Part shown: piece after piece, positions 1-9,253 of the stretch
How the letters are laid out: each line of letters starts with the position of its first letter
Numbering within the stretch: position 1 is the stretch's first letter
Source of the DNA: Candidatus Poribacteria bacterium
Lineage (GTDB): Bacteria; Poribacteria; WGA-4E; WGA-3G
DNA: 36,199 nt
Reading direction: 5' to 3'
Assembly: GCA_022822085.1 (NCBI GenBank)
Contig: JAJECK010000052.1
Location: forward strand, 1 to 36,199
Notes under the pieces: model-generated
Told to the model about the DNA's origin: nothing
The model's input: only the letters and a program-made list of their open reading frames with translations
Database searches by the model: none
Translations under genes and position numbers: made by a program

Positions 1-3000
1 TGCATCAACGAATGTAGCGACAATATCTATGTCCGGATTATTAGTCAATATATTTGTGCCAGGTTTACCATCAATATGGACGGAACCCACAGCAGGTAGA
101 GAGATGTCAAGTCTAAACTGGTATCGCATCGGACTTTGTGCAACATTTCCGGCAATATCTTGTGGTGTAACAGAAAGTGTGTATAGTCCACTTTCTGTCA
201 ATGCGATAAATCGCACCCTGAGTTGATTTCCAACGATCTCCTCTTGGAGGACTGATACCTCTTGCTCGTTTGGTGCTGTAAGTGTGATTCTGGTATTTTC
301 AAAGTCAACTCGCATTGCATCTGTAAATTCAAGGATGAGGCTACTAATAACATCAGAAATATCCGCAATTTCATAAGATGTAAGTTCATAAGATGACGCG
401 ACAGAGTTTGCACGAACTGCTGTTAAAACTGGAACTTCAAATTTCAACTCAAATGGATATTGGACTCCACCTTGTGCAACATTACCTGCGATATCTTGTG
501 GGACCACAGAAAGTGTATACAACCCACCCCGTGTTAAGGAGACAAAATGTGCGGTGATTTCATCAATACCATTATTTTCTAATGTTAAGGGAGTAGTTGA
601 TCCATCAGGCCCCATTAAAGTGATTGTTGTATTGGCAAAATCAACCCTTGTCATCTCAATAAAGTTGAGTGTTATCTTACTGATTGATTCGGATAAATCT
701 ACAATTTGATAAGGTGTCAGATTGATCGGGGTCTGAGTGTTTATTGTAACAGAAGACAACTGCGGAACTTGAGAATCATAAACAATGTTATGCGATACTT
801 GATATGGATTACCTGCTTTATCAACAAGGTCAACCGTAAGTGTATATTCTCCGTCCGCACTACCATCAGTTGGTAATGGAGTTGAGAGCGTGAAAAAGAG
901 TTGATTGTTGTTGTCATGTGTTATATGTCCAGTGACAATTTCACCACTATTCTTAGCAAAACTAATTGTTTGATCATCCAGATCAAGTAGAGCGGGACCG
1001 ATATCTTCAACAGAAAACTGGAACTGCGTCAAACTATCACCGACATAAGAGATCGGTTGATGTAGTGTTATAGGTGAAGCAGCAGTAATTCGAGGGAATT
1101 GTGTATCGTATATGAAAGCACGATATGCCACATCACCTGTCCGTCCTGCTTTATCTACAGGTGTGACAGACACCGTATATCGACCATCCGCACTACCATC
1201 AGAAGGTAAAACCGATGGTCTCCATATCAGTTGATTCTCATCATTTATTGTCGTGATACCGGGAACTGGCAAGCCAATTTCAGTGGTTACAGCAATTTTG
1301 GACTCATTATCTCCAACTGCGATACCAATTCCAGTGGTATCTGCTATGGTTGCTACAATCTCAGTTGCAGTACCGTTGACATAGACGAGACCACCAATCT
1401 GACCACCAATGATTACGGAAGTTACAACTGGTACAGCGATATCCAAATTGAATCTATAGATAAATGGTGATTCGGAAACATTTCCGATATTGTCAATCGG
1501 CGTAACTGTAAGGGTATACGTTCCAAGTCTTGCAAGATTTTGGAAATTTAGCGTCAATGTCCCTGCACCATCGTTGGTCCGACGTACCACTATCTCATTT
1601 CCATCAGGTCCTGCCAAAGTAACGACTGTGTTTTCAAAGTCAGCATCAGATGCATCGAATTCAATGTTTATATGAGAGAACGAATCAGTAACATCAGTAA
1701 TGCTATCAAGCGAAAGTTGGAGTTGTGCGTCGGTACCCATCTGAACAGAACTGATTGCGGGAAATTGTGTATCCAGGGACAGGTAAAATGTCTGTCTAAA
1801 ACTCACACCGGTATAATCTCGGAAAGATGCAGAAATAGTGTATCTTCCATCTGCAGCACCGTTTTGTGGGATAGTTGCCTCAGTGCTCCATGTTAAACTA
1901 TTGTTTGCAGGATCTGATACAACTTCTGCTTGTGGAACAAGTTGCCCTTGTGCATTTCTGACAGTGACTGTTGAAGCATCAAAGTTAATTCCTGTCCCGA
2001 TATAATCAACAAGTTGGACTGTTATATCCGCTAAACTATTCACTGTTCCTGTTTGTGGTGTAGTTAATTTGATCTCGGGTCGAGCCTGACTGACCAGATA
2101 AAATTCGCGTCGGATAACAGAACCGACATTTCCTGCCCGGTCAGTTGGGGTAACTTCAATCGTATATGTGCCATCATCAGAGCCGTCTAACGCAATAGGT
2201 TGCAGTAGTGTAAGCGTTGCAGTATCTGTACCGTTACTTGTAATACCTACGGGGACTTCAACTTGATTTCCATCTACATTACGTTTCAGAGCAAATGTAC
2301 TTTGAAGAAAATCAATGCCGCTTGTTGTTTCATTTAACTTGACAATAACTTGCGACAAATCTTTGACACTTTCATTCGCAGCAGGAACAGTTGATGTAAG
2401 TGTTGGAACTTGTGTGTCATATATTAAATTATAACTGTAAGACTTACTATTCCCAAGAGCGTCTGTAGTTACCACATCAAGTCTATAGTTTCCATCTTGA
2501 CTTCCGTCCCTATTTAGAATCGGTGTATCCAAAATGTAGGTAAGAACGCTGTTGTTTTCGTCTGGGAATGCGCGACCTGACATTATGTTAATACTACCAT
2601 CCGTATTTGGTGTTCCAAACGCAATATGGCTAATGGTTTCTGTGCCTGAAAGGACAACACCCGTTCCGAATTCACCATCATCAAAAGTAGTGACAAACTG
2701 ATTTAGGGGTAGGTTGTAATAAACAGTATCCCCTAAGATGTTGAAGGGTTCACCATCACGTGTCGGTTTTACCGAGACGAGTTCTGGCGCGAGATTGTCA
2801 AAGAGAAATGTAATTTGGATAGGTGGCGTTTTGTTTCCTGCTTTATCTGCACCAACGACCTCAACAGTATACTGACCGTCGTGGATTCCATCTTCAACTA
2901 ACAGCGGAGCTAATAGTTGCCAACGGATTTTATCGTCTGCGGGGTGGACCTGCTGTCCGAGAATATCACTGCCACTCGGTCCTTTCAGTTTTATTGTGGA

Positions 3001-4305
3001 ATCAGCGAGATTAAGCTCAATGTTGTCTTCCAAAGTGGCTTCAACATAATTTGTCAATCCGCTTAACCCACTACCAGCAGTAAATTCTCCGCTATGTGTT
3101 GCAACACTTTTTAATATAGGGACTGTGTTATCAAATGTAAATCGGACACGGCTTGAGGCAAGGTTTCCTACATTATCGGAGATAAATGCGGTAACTTCAT
3201 ATTCACCGTTTTCTTCAAGTGCATCTAAAGCATCACCGAGTGTAAATGTGGCTTTGTTCCCAATGGTCATCGTACCATTTAGATTTCTTCCACCTACCGG
3301 CCTAATTAGGACTTCTGTATCCCGTCCAGTGAGATTTACACCTGTGCCATCGGGGTCATTAGCAGTGAAATTGATTGTCGTAATTGACGCATTAACGAAC
3401 TTGCCATTTGTGAGTGGGATTGAATCGTTCAGTGTAATACTTGTGATACGCGGTTCTTCAGTGTCAATTGTAATATTCCCTGTTTTTCCTGTTTCTGCTG
3501 CATTTCCACCCTTGTCCTTCACTCGAATTCTCAACGTGTATTGTCCATCAAAAAAGGATCTTCTATTGTTATCGTCACCATACCAATCGTATGTGTGGCT
3601 GCCGGATGTAGTAGAAAGTGGAACACGTCTACCGATGTTTGTGTTTCCTGGTGCTCTTTGAAATTCCAACCAAGCCTCGGCAACATCTTCGTCTATATCG
3701 TAGTAGACAGGAAGCGAATATAAGATAGGTGAAAATGCGTCAGCATCAATGCTGATATTAACTTCTGGAGCTTTGGTGTCTAAGGTTACTTGTGCAGTTC
3801 GCTCAGCCCCTTGGTCTATTGGAAGTACAGGGACGCCAGTGAGCTTGACTTTAATCGTATAATCGCCATCTGGCAGTTTTTGACGGTCACCACTATCACC
3901 ATTTTTAAAATACATTCCATCCCATACAAATTCTATGGTTTGATTTTTTGACAATACGTTTCCTGCACCAGGTCCAATGGCAATCGTTTTATCACCCAAA
4001 TAATCCACCAGAATTTTGTAGGTATACTGTTGGCCGCCTTGACCTGATTCATCAGGAGCATCACCAAAATCACTGGTAGTAAATGAAATGGTTAACTTCT
4101 CTCCATCGTCTTTACCGTTAAATACATTATCTCCATTCGCATCAACGGAAAGACTCAAAAGACCTGCCCAAGCATTTGGTTGTACAATTAATAACGCAAT
4201 TAGTAATTGGAAAATGAGTAATGGTGCCATCCCAAAACAAGATGATTTAATAGTATCTTTTTTGGCGTGGCACACAGAAACAAAACAATTTTTGATTTTT
4301 GACAC
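1..4305 (-). CDS. Giant secreted Ig-like repeat protein (3' end outside window)
   Basis: The reading frame is open from a GTG at 4305-4303 to the left edge: 1435 codons with no stop, in phase with position 1. The GTG is preceded by GGGAG seven bases upstream, which decides this start. The N-terminus has an extended leader of about 29 residues, then a hydrophobic stretch ending QPNAWA before GLLSLSVDANGD, so signal-peptidase cleavage after AWA is likely and the protein is exported. The rest is a string of beta-rich modules. Each carries a D(K/N/I)xGN signature, for example SDNVGN, VDKAGN and TDRAGN, followed by a D(T/N)xxP linker. Eleven such signatures fall near 160, 490, 825, 1150, 1490, 1815, 2145, 2455, 2845, 3175 and 3515, about 330 bp (110 residues) apart. 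This matches bacterial Ig-like surface-protein modules. Binding partner, anchor and C-terminus are not visible. The export and repeat architecture are clear; the function (adhesin or surface layer) is inference. Confidence 0.85.
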   Translation of the reverse strand, partial: MSKIKNCFVSVCHAKKDTIKSSCFGMAPLLIFQLLIALLIVQPNAWAGLLSLSVDANGDNVFNGKDDGEKLTISFTTSDFGDAPDESGQGGQQYTYKILVDYLGDKTIAIGPGAGNVLSKNQTIEFVWDGMYFKNGDSGDRQKLPDGDYTIKVKLTGVPVLPIDQGAERTAQVTLDTKAPEVNISIDADAFSPILYSLPVYYDIDEDVAEAWLEFQRAPGNTNIGRRVPLSTTSGSHTYDWYGDDNNRRSFFDGQYTLRIRVKDKGGNAAETGKTGNITIDTEEPRITSITLNDSIPLTNGKFVNASITTINFTANDPDGTGVNLTGRDTEVLIRPVGGRNLNGTMTIGNKATFTLGDALDALEENGEYEVTAFISDNVGNLASSRVRFTFDNTVPILKSVATHSGEFTAGSGLSGLTNYVEATLEDNIELNLADSTIKLKGPSGSDILGQQVHPADDKIRWQLLAPLLVEDGIHDGQYTVEVVGADKAGNKTPPIQITFLFDNLAPELVSVKPTRDGEPFNILGDTVYYNLPLNQFVTTFDDGEFGTGVVLSGTETISHIAFGTPNTDGSINIMSGRAFPDENNSVLTYILDTPILNRDGSQDGNYRLDVVTTDALGNSKSYSYNLIYDTQVPTLTSTVPAANESVKDLSQVIVKLNETTSGIDFLQSTFALKRNVDGNQVEVPVGITSNGTDTATLTLLQPIALDGSDDGTYTIEVTPTDRAGNVGSVIRREFYLVSQARPEIKLTTPQTGTVNSLADITVQLVDYIGTGINFDASTVTVRNAQGQLVPQAEVVSDPANNSLTWSTEATIPQNGAADGRYTISASFRDYTGVSFRQTFYLSLDTQFPAISSVQMGTDAQLQLSLDSITDVTDSFSHINIEFDASDADFENTVVTLAGPDGNEIVVRRTNDGAGTLTLNFQNLARLGTYTLTVTPIDNIGNVSESPFIYRFNLDIAVPVVTSVIIGGQIGGLVYVNGTATEIVATIADTTGIGIAVGDNESKIAVTTEIGLPVPGITTINDENQLIWRPSVLPSDGSADGRYTVSVTPVDKAGRTGDVAYRAFIYDTQFPRITAASPITLHQPISYVGDSLTQFQFSVEDIGPALLDLDDQTISFAKNSGEIVTGHITHDNNNQLFFTLSTPLPTDGSADGEYTLTVDLVDKAGNPYQVSHNIVYDSQVPQLSSVTINTQTPINLTPYQIVDLSESISKITLNFIEMTRVDFANTTITLMGPDGSTTPLTLENNGIDEITAHFVSLTRGGLYTLSVVPQDIAGNVAQGGVQYPFELKFEVPVLTAVRANSVASSYELTSYEIADISDVISSLILEFTDAMRVDFENTRITLTAPNEQEVSVLQEEIVGNQLRVRFIALTESGLYTLSVTPQDIAGNVAQSPMRYQFRLDISLPAVGSVHIDGKPGTNILTNNPDIDIVATFVDA

Positions 4306-4322
4306 GCGTTTTCTCCCACTAC

Positions 4323-4347
4323 CGCGAAGTTTTGATTCCACTTCGCG
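4323..4347. promoter_or_regulatory. Perfect 8-bp inverted repeat in leader of the giant Ig-like gene
   Basis: CGCGAAGT at 4323-4330 and ACTTCGCG at 4340-4347 form a perfect palindrome with a 9-nt loop. It lies 18 bp upstream of the GTG start and immediately upstream of the ribosome-binding site. It could be an operator or a leader hairpin affecting translation. No matching promoter was convincing. Confidence 0.45.
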
Positions 4348-4485
4348 TGTATTCACAAGAATTAATGTCCTATTAGCAATGATTTGATTGAATTTATGTT
4401 TTTAGACGCAGTATTTATAATTAGGTTGATAAAAACATAGCATTGTCCCTTAGTTCCGTTTTTCATGGGAAGGTTCAATGCAGAT

Positions 4486-4526
4486 AAAAAATGGTAGGAC
4501 GGTGCGGTTATGAAACCGCACCTACC
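4486..4526 (-). terminator. Palindromic repeat that reads as an intrinsic terminator of the Gfo/Idh gene
   Basis: Arms GGTGCGGTT (4501-4509) and AACCGCACC (4514-4522) are perfect with a 4-nt loop. Outer arms GGTAGG (4493-4498) and CCTACC (4521-4526) also match. Read on the minus strand the hairpin is followed by six T residues (4486-4491), a classical rho-independent layout about 70 bp after the stop of the 4598-5602 gene. The same core palindrome recurs at 31588-31609 with a different loop base, so this is probably a dispersed REP-like repeat that also works as a terminator. Confidence 0.65.
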
Positions 4527-4597
4527 GTGTGTAGCAAAGATTAGAATTACCGAAAAAATAACTTAATCTGCATAACACCTGCCCATATCTGTTAAGA

Positions 4598-5602
4598 TCA
4601 ACCGATATCTCCATTCGCGACCATAGTTAGAAGTGCGGAATCGTCTGCGGTGAGTGGCAAAGTTATTTTTGCACGCTCACGGCTGGAGTGGTAGGTCGCA
4701 AAAATAAGCTCAGTTGACTGAAGTGCCTTTCTTCCACTTAGTTCAGGTTCACGTCCTGTCTTAACGCTATCAATAAGATCCAGGACAGACAGTGTCGTGT
4801 CGTTTCCTTTGGGGGTAACATCACTAAGATCGGGGTGTTCCCATTCATTTGAACCCTCTCTTAGCATTTTTACTGGAGCACCACCACCGATATCAATGAT
4901 ACCTTTCGTCCCGATGATACGATTTGAGAATCCACTTAAGGAGACACCACCTGTCGTCAACAAACCTTCTACACCGTTTTTCCATCGGTACCATGTTAAA
5001 CCGCTGGTTTCTACCTGTGTTCCGAAGACGATCTTTTCCTCTGTTACATCTATTTGACCAATAACCCAGTCAATAGGTTCGTCATTATTATAAAATTGGA
5101 ACATGTCAAACCAATGCGTACCCCAATCGAGTAGATTTGGGCATGAACCTTCCATTCTTCGCAATTCACCGATTGCGCCTTCGTTTGCCAACTGTCTTGC
5201 TTTGATGAATTGTGCACCAAAACGACGTTGATGGCAGAAAGTAATCACGACATCGTTATCCACACAAGCCTGATAGAGTGCTTTTGCATCACCCCATGTA
5301 GGTGCCATCGGTTTTTCAGAGTGGATGGCTTTGATGCCACTATTGGCAGCTGCGATGACCATATCTTTATGAAGTGCAATCCAAGTACAAACACTGACGA
5401 AATCAAGTGATTCCTTTTCAAGCATTTCATGATAGTCTTCATAAGTCCGTGGCACCTCAAATTGTTCAGAGAATTTGTCACGTGCCCCTTCGACTGGGTC
5501 TGAGCATGCGATGATCTCTACATCAGGGGATGCCTTATATCCTTGTGCATGTGCGCGTCCGCGTCCACCACAACCAATAACGCCTGCTTTAAATTTTGCC
5601 AT
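4598..5602 (-). CDS. Gfo/Idh/MocA-family NAD(P)-dependent oxidoreductase
   Basis: This 334-aa protein has the two-domain layout of the Gfo/Idh/MocA family. A Rossmann domain opens with GVIGCGGRGRAHAQGY (residues 7-22, dinucleotide-binding glycines), and the family EKP motif is at residues 96-98 (SEKPMA). The C-terminal domain carries the DWGTHWFD stretch, with the histidine normally placed at the active site. Members oxidise or reduce sugars, inositols or related polyols with NAD(P). The substrate cannot be read from sequence. AAGGGA lies just before the ATG. The gene is followed on the same strand by a palindromic terminator and lies 73 bp downstream of the Ldh-type dehydrogenase gene, so the two may be co-transcribed in sugar-acid or polyol catabolism. 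The family is certain, the substrate unknown. Confidence 0.93.
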   Translation of the reverse strand: MAKFKAGVIGCGGRGRAHAQGYKASPDVEIIACSDPVEGARDKFSEQFEVPRTYEDYHEMLEKESLDFVSVCTWIALHKDMVIAAANSGIKAIHSEKPMAPTWGDAKALYQACVDNDVVITFCHQRRFGAQFIKARQLANEGAIGELRRMEGSCPNLLDWGTHWFDMFQFYNNDEPIDWVIGQIDVTEEKIVFGTQVETSGLTWYRWKNGVEGLLTTGGVSLSGFSNRIIGTKGIIDIGGGAPVKMLREGSNEWEHPDLSDVTPKGNDTTLSVLDLIDSVKTGREPELSGRKALQSTELIFATYHSSRERAKITLPLTADDSALLTMVANGDIG

Positions 5603-5675
5603 ATTATTTCCCTTTCTTTATGATCCGTAGATCAAATTAGTACGACCATAAGATCGCAACTGTCAAACTGTTACG

Positions 5676-6668
5676 TTACAATTGATTAACCAGATTATCA
5701 TCCAAATGTATACCAGACTTAAGGTGTATTTCCCGCTGACGATACGCACGTTCACCAGGAATTAGTATTTCATCCACTCCCGATTCTCTTGGATTTGCTT
5801 TGATGTGCCTAATTAAAATGTCTACTTCTTTCTTGAAATGTTCTAACGGAACAAACATATTTGGGTCAATTACCATTATGAGCAAACCGTAGTTTGTCCC
5901 TGGAGGTGGGATGGTCGCTGCGTTCACAAATACCCCTGCGAGTATTTGCGTGATGAGTGCAAGTCCAAAACCTTTGTGTCCACCAAAGGGGCGTACGCTT
6001 CCTTTTAATGCTTCTGCTGCATCTGTTGTCGGTTCTCCATCCGTATTAAAGGCGATATCATCGGGAATAGACAAATTTTCTTGCATTGCTACGAGTAGTT
6101 CTCCGTTTGTTATCGCTGCCGTGGACATATCAAGCAGTAGTGGTATGGTGTTTGAAGGTATTCCGACAGCAATAGGGTTTGTCCCTAAAATTGCTTCAGT
6201 TCCACCGTAGGGAGTAATGCGTGGTAAGCAATCTGCAAAGAGCAATCCGACAAGATCTTGCCTCCGAGCCATATCCACATAATAACCTGCCATGCCGCAG
6301 TGTGATGTATTGAAAACCCCACAAATACAAATACCTATCTGCTTTGCTCTATCAATAGCTAATTCCACAGCGCGGTATGCGGCAAGGTAACCCAGTTCAT
6401 TACCACCATCAATGTGAATGCATTGCCCTACATCCTTATCTATATTGATTTCAGATCGCTGTTCTTGTTCATAACGGTTTTTAATTCCGGGTAACCTGAT
6501 GAATCCGTGTGTTTTTCGTTCTCGTAGTTCTGCTTCTAACAGAATATCTGCAATAATCGCGGAATCGGATGATGACATACCGCATGTTGTTAGGAAGGTT
6601 TCGGCAAGTTTCCGTGCCGCGTCGATGGAAATTTGCAAGTTAGTGCTCCACAATTTGTTCTCGGTCAA
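5676..6668 (-). CDS. Ldh-family (malate/L-lactate/ureidoglycolate-type) dehydrogenase
   Basis: This 330-aa protein matches the Ldh_2 family of NAD(P)-dependent 2-hydroxyacid dehydrogenases, which is unrelated to classical Rossmann LDH/MDH. Typical motifs in order are THGFIRLPG near residue 55, HCGMAGYYVDMA near 125, the cofactor-loop stretch TPYGGTEAILGTNPIAVG, the DGEPTTDA segment, and PFGGHKGFGLALITQILAG. Length is normal for the family. The start is a TTG at 6668. A GAAGGG element lies about 12 bases upstream, which is rather far, so the exact start is less sure than the family. Substrates in this family include malate, lactate, ureidoglycolate, 2,3-diketogulonate and sulfolactate, and the sequence alone does not choose among them. 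Its 5' end is only 8 bp from the -35 box of the divergent nnr operon promoter. Confidence 0.9.
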   Translation of the reverse strand: MTENKLWSTNLQISIDAARKLAETFLTTCGMSSSDSAIIADILLEAELRERKTHGFIRLPGIKNRYEQEQRSEINIDKDVGQCIHIDGGNELGYLAAYRAVELAIDRAKQIGICICGVFNTSHCGMAGYYVDMARRQDLVGLLFADCLPRITPYGGTEAILGTNPIAVGIPSNTIPLLLDMSTAAITNGELLVAMQENLSIPDDIAFNTDGEPTTDAAEALKGSVRPFGGHKGFGLALITQILAGVFVNAATIPPPGTNYGLLIMVIDPNMFVPLEHFKKEVDILIRHIKANPRESGVDEILIPGERAYRQREIHLKSGIHLDDNLVNQL

Positions 6669-6676
6669 GTAAGATA

Positions 6677-6705
6677 TTGACCCTTCTTTTTAACAATGCT
6701 ATAAT
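6677..6705 (+). promoter_or_regulatory. Near-consensus sigma70 promoter for the nnr operon
   Basis: TTGACC at 6677-6682 and TATAAT at 6700-6705 are separated by exactly 17 bp. The start codon of the operon follows 57 bp later. The box lies immediately upstream of the divergent Ldh-type gene, so a factor bound here could affect both directions. Confidence 0.75.
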
Positions 6706-6761
6706 TTATCATATATTATGTTGAGATTCAACACACTTTTTTAGGATGAGGAGACATACAG

Positions 6762-7169
6762 ATGGCTAACCAAAAACATGAGCTGGTTGAATATCCTATT
6801 CAAGATAATGTCTTGTTGCAAGTGTATTGGCGGGATGATGCAGGTGGACGTGGTCCTGCAGCATCTCTCTATGTATATGATGATGAGATTATGCGGTTTG
6901 ATTGTTTTGGTGGAGATAATGGACATTGCCACTTCAATCTACGTCAGACACGCGGTAGACGGTGGATGTATCCGATAGGTTCATTCCAAGACCATATTCA
7001 GCAGAGTTTGTTCGATCTGCGAACGAATTTGACGTTCTGCTTAAAAACGCATCAGGATGAGCATATACAAGAAATACAGATAGCTCAAGAGAGTTTAGAA
7101 CAAGCTGCGTGTAAAATGGAAACGCAATTATTGGAATTTGCTGCTAAATTACAAGGCGAAACTGCATGA
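6762..7169 (+). CDS. Conserved-looking protein of unknown function, first gene of nnr operon
   Basis: This 135-aa soluble protein has no signal peptide or membrane segment and I do not recognise its family. The N-terminal two thirds is beta-rich with many aromatic residues and acids (LYVYDDEIMRFDCFGG, then NGHCHFNL). The last 40 residues are a predicted charged helix (HIQEIQIAQESLEQAACKME), possibly a coiled coil. The start is well supported: GAGGAG lies shortly before the ATG. Its TGA overlaps the ATG of the downstream nnr gene by 4 bp (ATGA), so the two are translationally coupled. That close pairing suggests a role linked to Nnr or simply shared housekeeping expression. Confidence 0.8.
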   Translation: MANQKHELVEYPIQDNVLLQVYWRDDAGGRGPAASLYVYDDEIMRFDCFGGDNGHCHFNLRQTRGRRWMYPIGSFQDHIQQSLFDLRTNLTFCLKTHQDEHIQEIQIAQESLEQAACKMETQLLEFAAKLQGETA

Positions 7170-8722
7170 AAGTTGTGACTGCAGCTGAAATGCGCAAAAT
7201 TGACCAAGATACAATTGAAGGCATCGGTATTCCCGGCATTGTTCTTATGGAAACTGCTGGGAGTGAAATTGTCCGTGCGATAGATTGCCATTATCCGGCT
7301 GCTCAACGCATCGGTATTCTTGTTGGAAAAGGGAATAATGGAGGTGATGGTTTGGTCATTGCGCGACAACTCGCGCATGCTGGACGTGATGTGCATATCT
7401 TCCTTGTTTCTTCATCTGACAGTTTCACAGGAGAAGCTCGTACAAATTTGAAAATCGCAAATAATCTCGGTTTGCATATTGAAGAAGCCTTGGAGGATGT
7501 GTCAACACATATAAAAAGTCATAGATGCGAATTGTTAATAGATGCAATTTTTGGCACAGGACTGCATAGTGATGTACGAGAACCTATCTCAACAATAATC
7601 AATAAAATTAACAAGTTATCCACACCTATTCTTGCTGTTGATTTACCATCGGGTTTGGACGCGGATACAGGTAATCCTTTAGGTACTTGTGTGAAAGCCG
7701 ATAGGACGGTAACAATTGGATTGCCTAAAAGAGGATTGCTGCTACATCCAGGGGCTGAACTTGCAGGGAAAATAGAGATTGTTGATATTGGTTTCCCAAG
7801 ACAGGTTATTGATGCACAGAACATCAAGGTTAATTGGACAACTGAAAAAGACGCTGCAAATTGGTTACCATCCCGTACTTCAGCTTCACATAAAGGGAGT
7901 TATGGACGTGTGCTTGTAATTGCTGGCTCAACTGGGATGACAGGGGCGGCATCTCTGACAAGCGAGGCTGCACTGCGTTCTGGCGCAGGACTTGTGACAC
8001 TTGGAATTCCAAAGAGTCTGAATGCTATTTTGGAGGGTAAGTTATCTGAAGTTATGACATTGCCTCTGCCTGAAACAGAAAACGGAAGTTTAGCAAAATC
8101 TGCAACCCAATCTATACTTGAATATGCAGAAAGGACTCAGTCTGTTTTGGCAATAGGACCTGGACTTTCTCAACATCCAGAGACCGTGGCACTTGTTCAT
8201 CAACTGATAAAAGAAAATAGAGAACAAGGACTTGAATTACGGTTGGTCATTGATGCAGATGGTTTGAATGCTATAGCCCAGGCAAAAGAACTAATTCTAT
8301 TGCTTGGTAAGGAGGCAGTTCTCACTCCACATCTCGGAGAGATGGCTCGACTAACAGATACTCAAATTCCAACATTAGCAGCAGACAGGATTAGCGCAGC
8401 AGAAGCATTCACAGAAAAATTCGGTGTAACGCTTGTACTTAAAGGTGCACCTACTGTAACTTCCTATCCAAGAGGTGAAGTTTGGATCAACTCAACTGGT
8501 AATCCAGGGATGGCAACTGCGGGTATGGGAGATGTTTTGACCGGTGTAATCTCGGGATTGATGGCACAAAAAGTGTCAAGTGCTAACGCTGCTACCCTTG
8601 GAGTATACTTGCATGGGTTAGCAGGTGACATCTCTGCTAAAGCAATTGGTGTGCATGGTCTCATCGCAGGCGATGTGTTAAGGGCAATACCGCAGGCACT
8701 CATTTCACTTGAAGGAAATTAA
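7166..8722 (+). CDS. nnr: Bifunctional NAD(P)H-hydrate repair enzyme (epimerase + ADP-dependent dehydratase)
   Basis: This 518-aa protein is the full-length fusion of NAD(P)HX epimerase and ADP-dependent NAD(P)HX dehydratase. It repairs hydrated, inactive NAD(P)H. The epimerase domain (about 1-215) has GKGNNGGDG at 54-62 and the conserved stretches DAIFGTGLHSDVREP and AVDLPSGLDADTG. The dehydratase domain (about 230-510) has the ribokinase-like GSYGRVLVIAGSTGMTGAA, VIDADGLNAIA, VLTPHLGEMARL and the nucleotide/catalytic loop GNPGMATAGMGDVLTGVISG. No key motif is missing. It is cytoplasmic. The ATG overlaps the upstream stop by 4 bp, with no good Shine-Dalgarno of its own, consistent with coupling. 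An unknown gene follows 18 bp downstream. Confidence 0.97.
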   Translation: MKVVTAAEMRKIDQDTIEGIGIPGIVLMETAGSEIVRAIDCHYPAAQRIGILVGKGNNGGDGLVIARQLAHAGRDVHIFLVSSSDSFTGEARTNLKIANNLGLHIEEALEDVSTHIKSHRCELLIDAIFGTGLHSDVREPISTIINKINKLSTPILAVDLPSGLDADTGNPLGTCVKADRTVTIGLPKRGLLLHPGAELAGKIEIVDIGFPRQVIDAQNIKVNWTTEKDAANWLPSRTSASHKGSYGRVLVIAGSTGMTGAASLTSEAALRSGAGLVTLGIPKSLNAILEGKLSEVMTLPLPETENGSLAKSATQSILEYAERTQSVLAIGPGLSQHPETVALVHQLIKENREQGLELRLVIDADGLNAIAQAKELILLLGKEAVLTPHLGEMARLTDTQIPTLAADRISAAEAFTEKFGVTLVLKGAPTVTSYPRGEVWINSTGNPGMATAGMGDVLTGVISGLMAQKVSSANAATLGVYLHGLAGDISAKAIGVHGLIAGDVLRAIPQALISLEGN

Positions 8723-8740
8723 CCGATTTAGTGAGGAAAA

Positions 8741-9157
8741 ATGGCTTACTATAAAATCTATCCAGTTGCTGCATCAGATGCGTCAACTGCATTTCAAATA
8801 GAATTGGATCCGCGTGTAATTGCTGCTGCGGAAGAACTTGAAAATAGCGGTGCTCAAGGTGCAGAAAGAGAAGAGATATTCCGAAAACATCTCTCTCCTG
8901 ACTATGAAAAAGGGTATCGCGGTACTGCGTGGGACTTGCATGGTATCTCTGCGGGGTTAACTCCCGAACGTCTGTCTCACCTACTGGAAGCACATGGCGA
9001 GTCGTTTGACCCTTGTGCTGAACGTGAAACTTTCGACCATAGCATGATGGTTAATGTTGAAGAGGAATTAGCATCACAGTTGGATGATATTCGTGAATCT
9101 GTTTTGAAGGCAATTGTCGAAGAATATAAGATTGAATTGTTGGGCAACAATCAGTAA
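8741..9157 (+). CDS. Hypothetical acidic protein, third gene of nnr operon
   Basis: This 138-aa soluble acidic protein has no signal or membrane segment and no family I recognise. It contains a charged region around AEREEIFRKHLSPDYEKGYRG, then a segment beginning TAWDLHGISAGLTPERLSHL, and ends in a long predicted helix (about residues 104-135). GTGAGGA lies just before the ATG, and the gene begins 18 bp after nnr, so it is most likely in the same transcript. No terminator is evident behind it. Confidence 0.75.
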   Translation: MAYYKIYPVAASDASTAFQIELDPRVIAAAEELENSGAQGAEREEIFRKHLSPDYEKGYRGTAWDLHGISAGLTPERLSHLLEAHGESFDPCAERETFDHSMMVNVEEELASQLDDIRESVLKAIVEEYKIELLGNNQ

Positions 9158-9253
9158 CCAACATAGATGTGACCTTATAGTGGATTTTACAATTATCTTA
9201 ACATTTGATTTGTAGAAGTCAACTCCAATTACCAACTTTCATAGTATTTCGTC

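Noticed and set aside
3125-3661. 178-codon plus-strand open frame and other plus-strand frames within 1-4305
   Set aside because: They are antisense shadows of the continuous minus-strand Ig-like gene, have no ribosome-binding sites and show low-complexity Ser/Val-rich translations.
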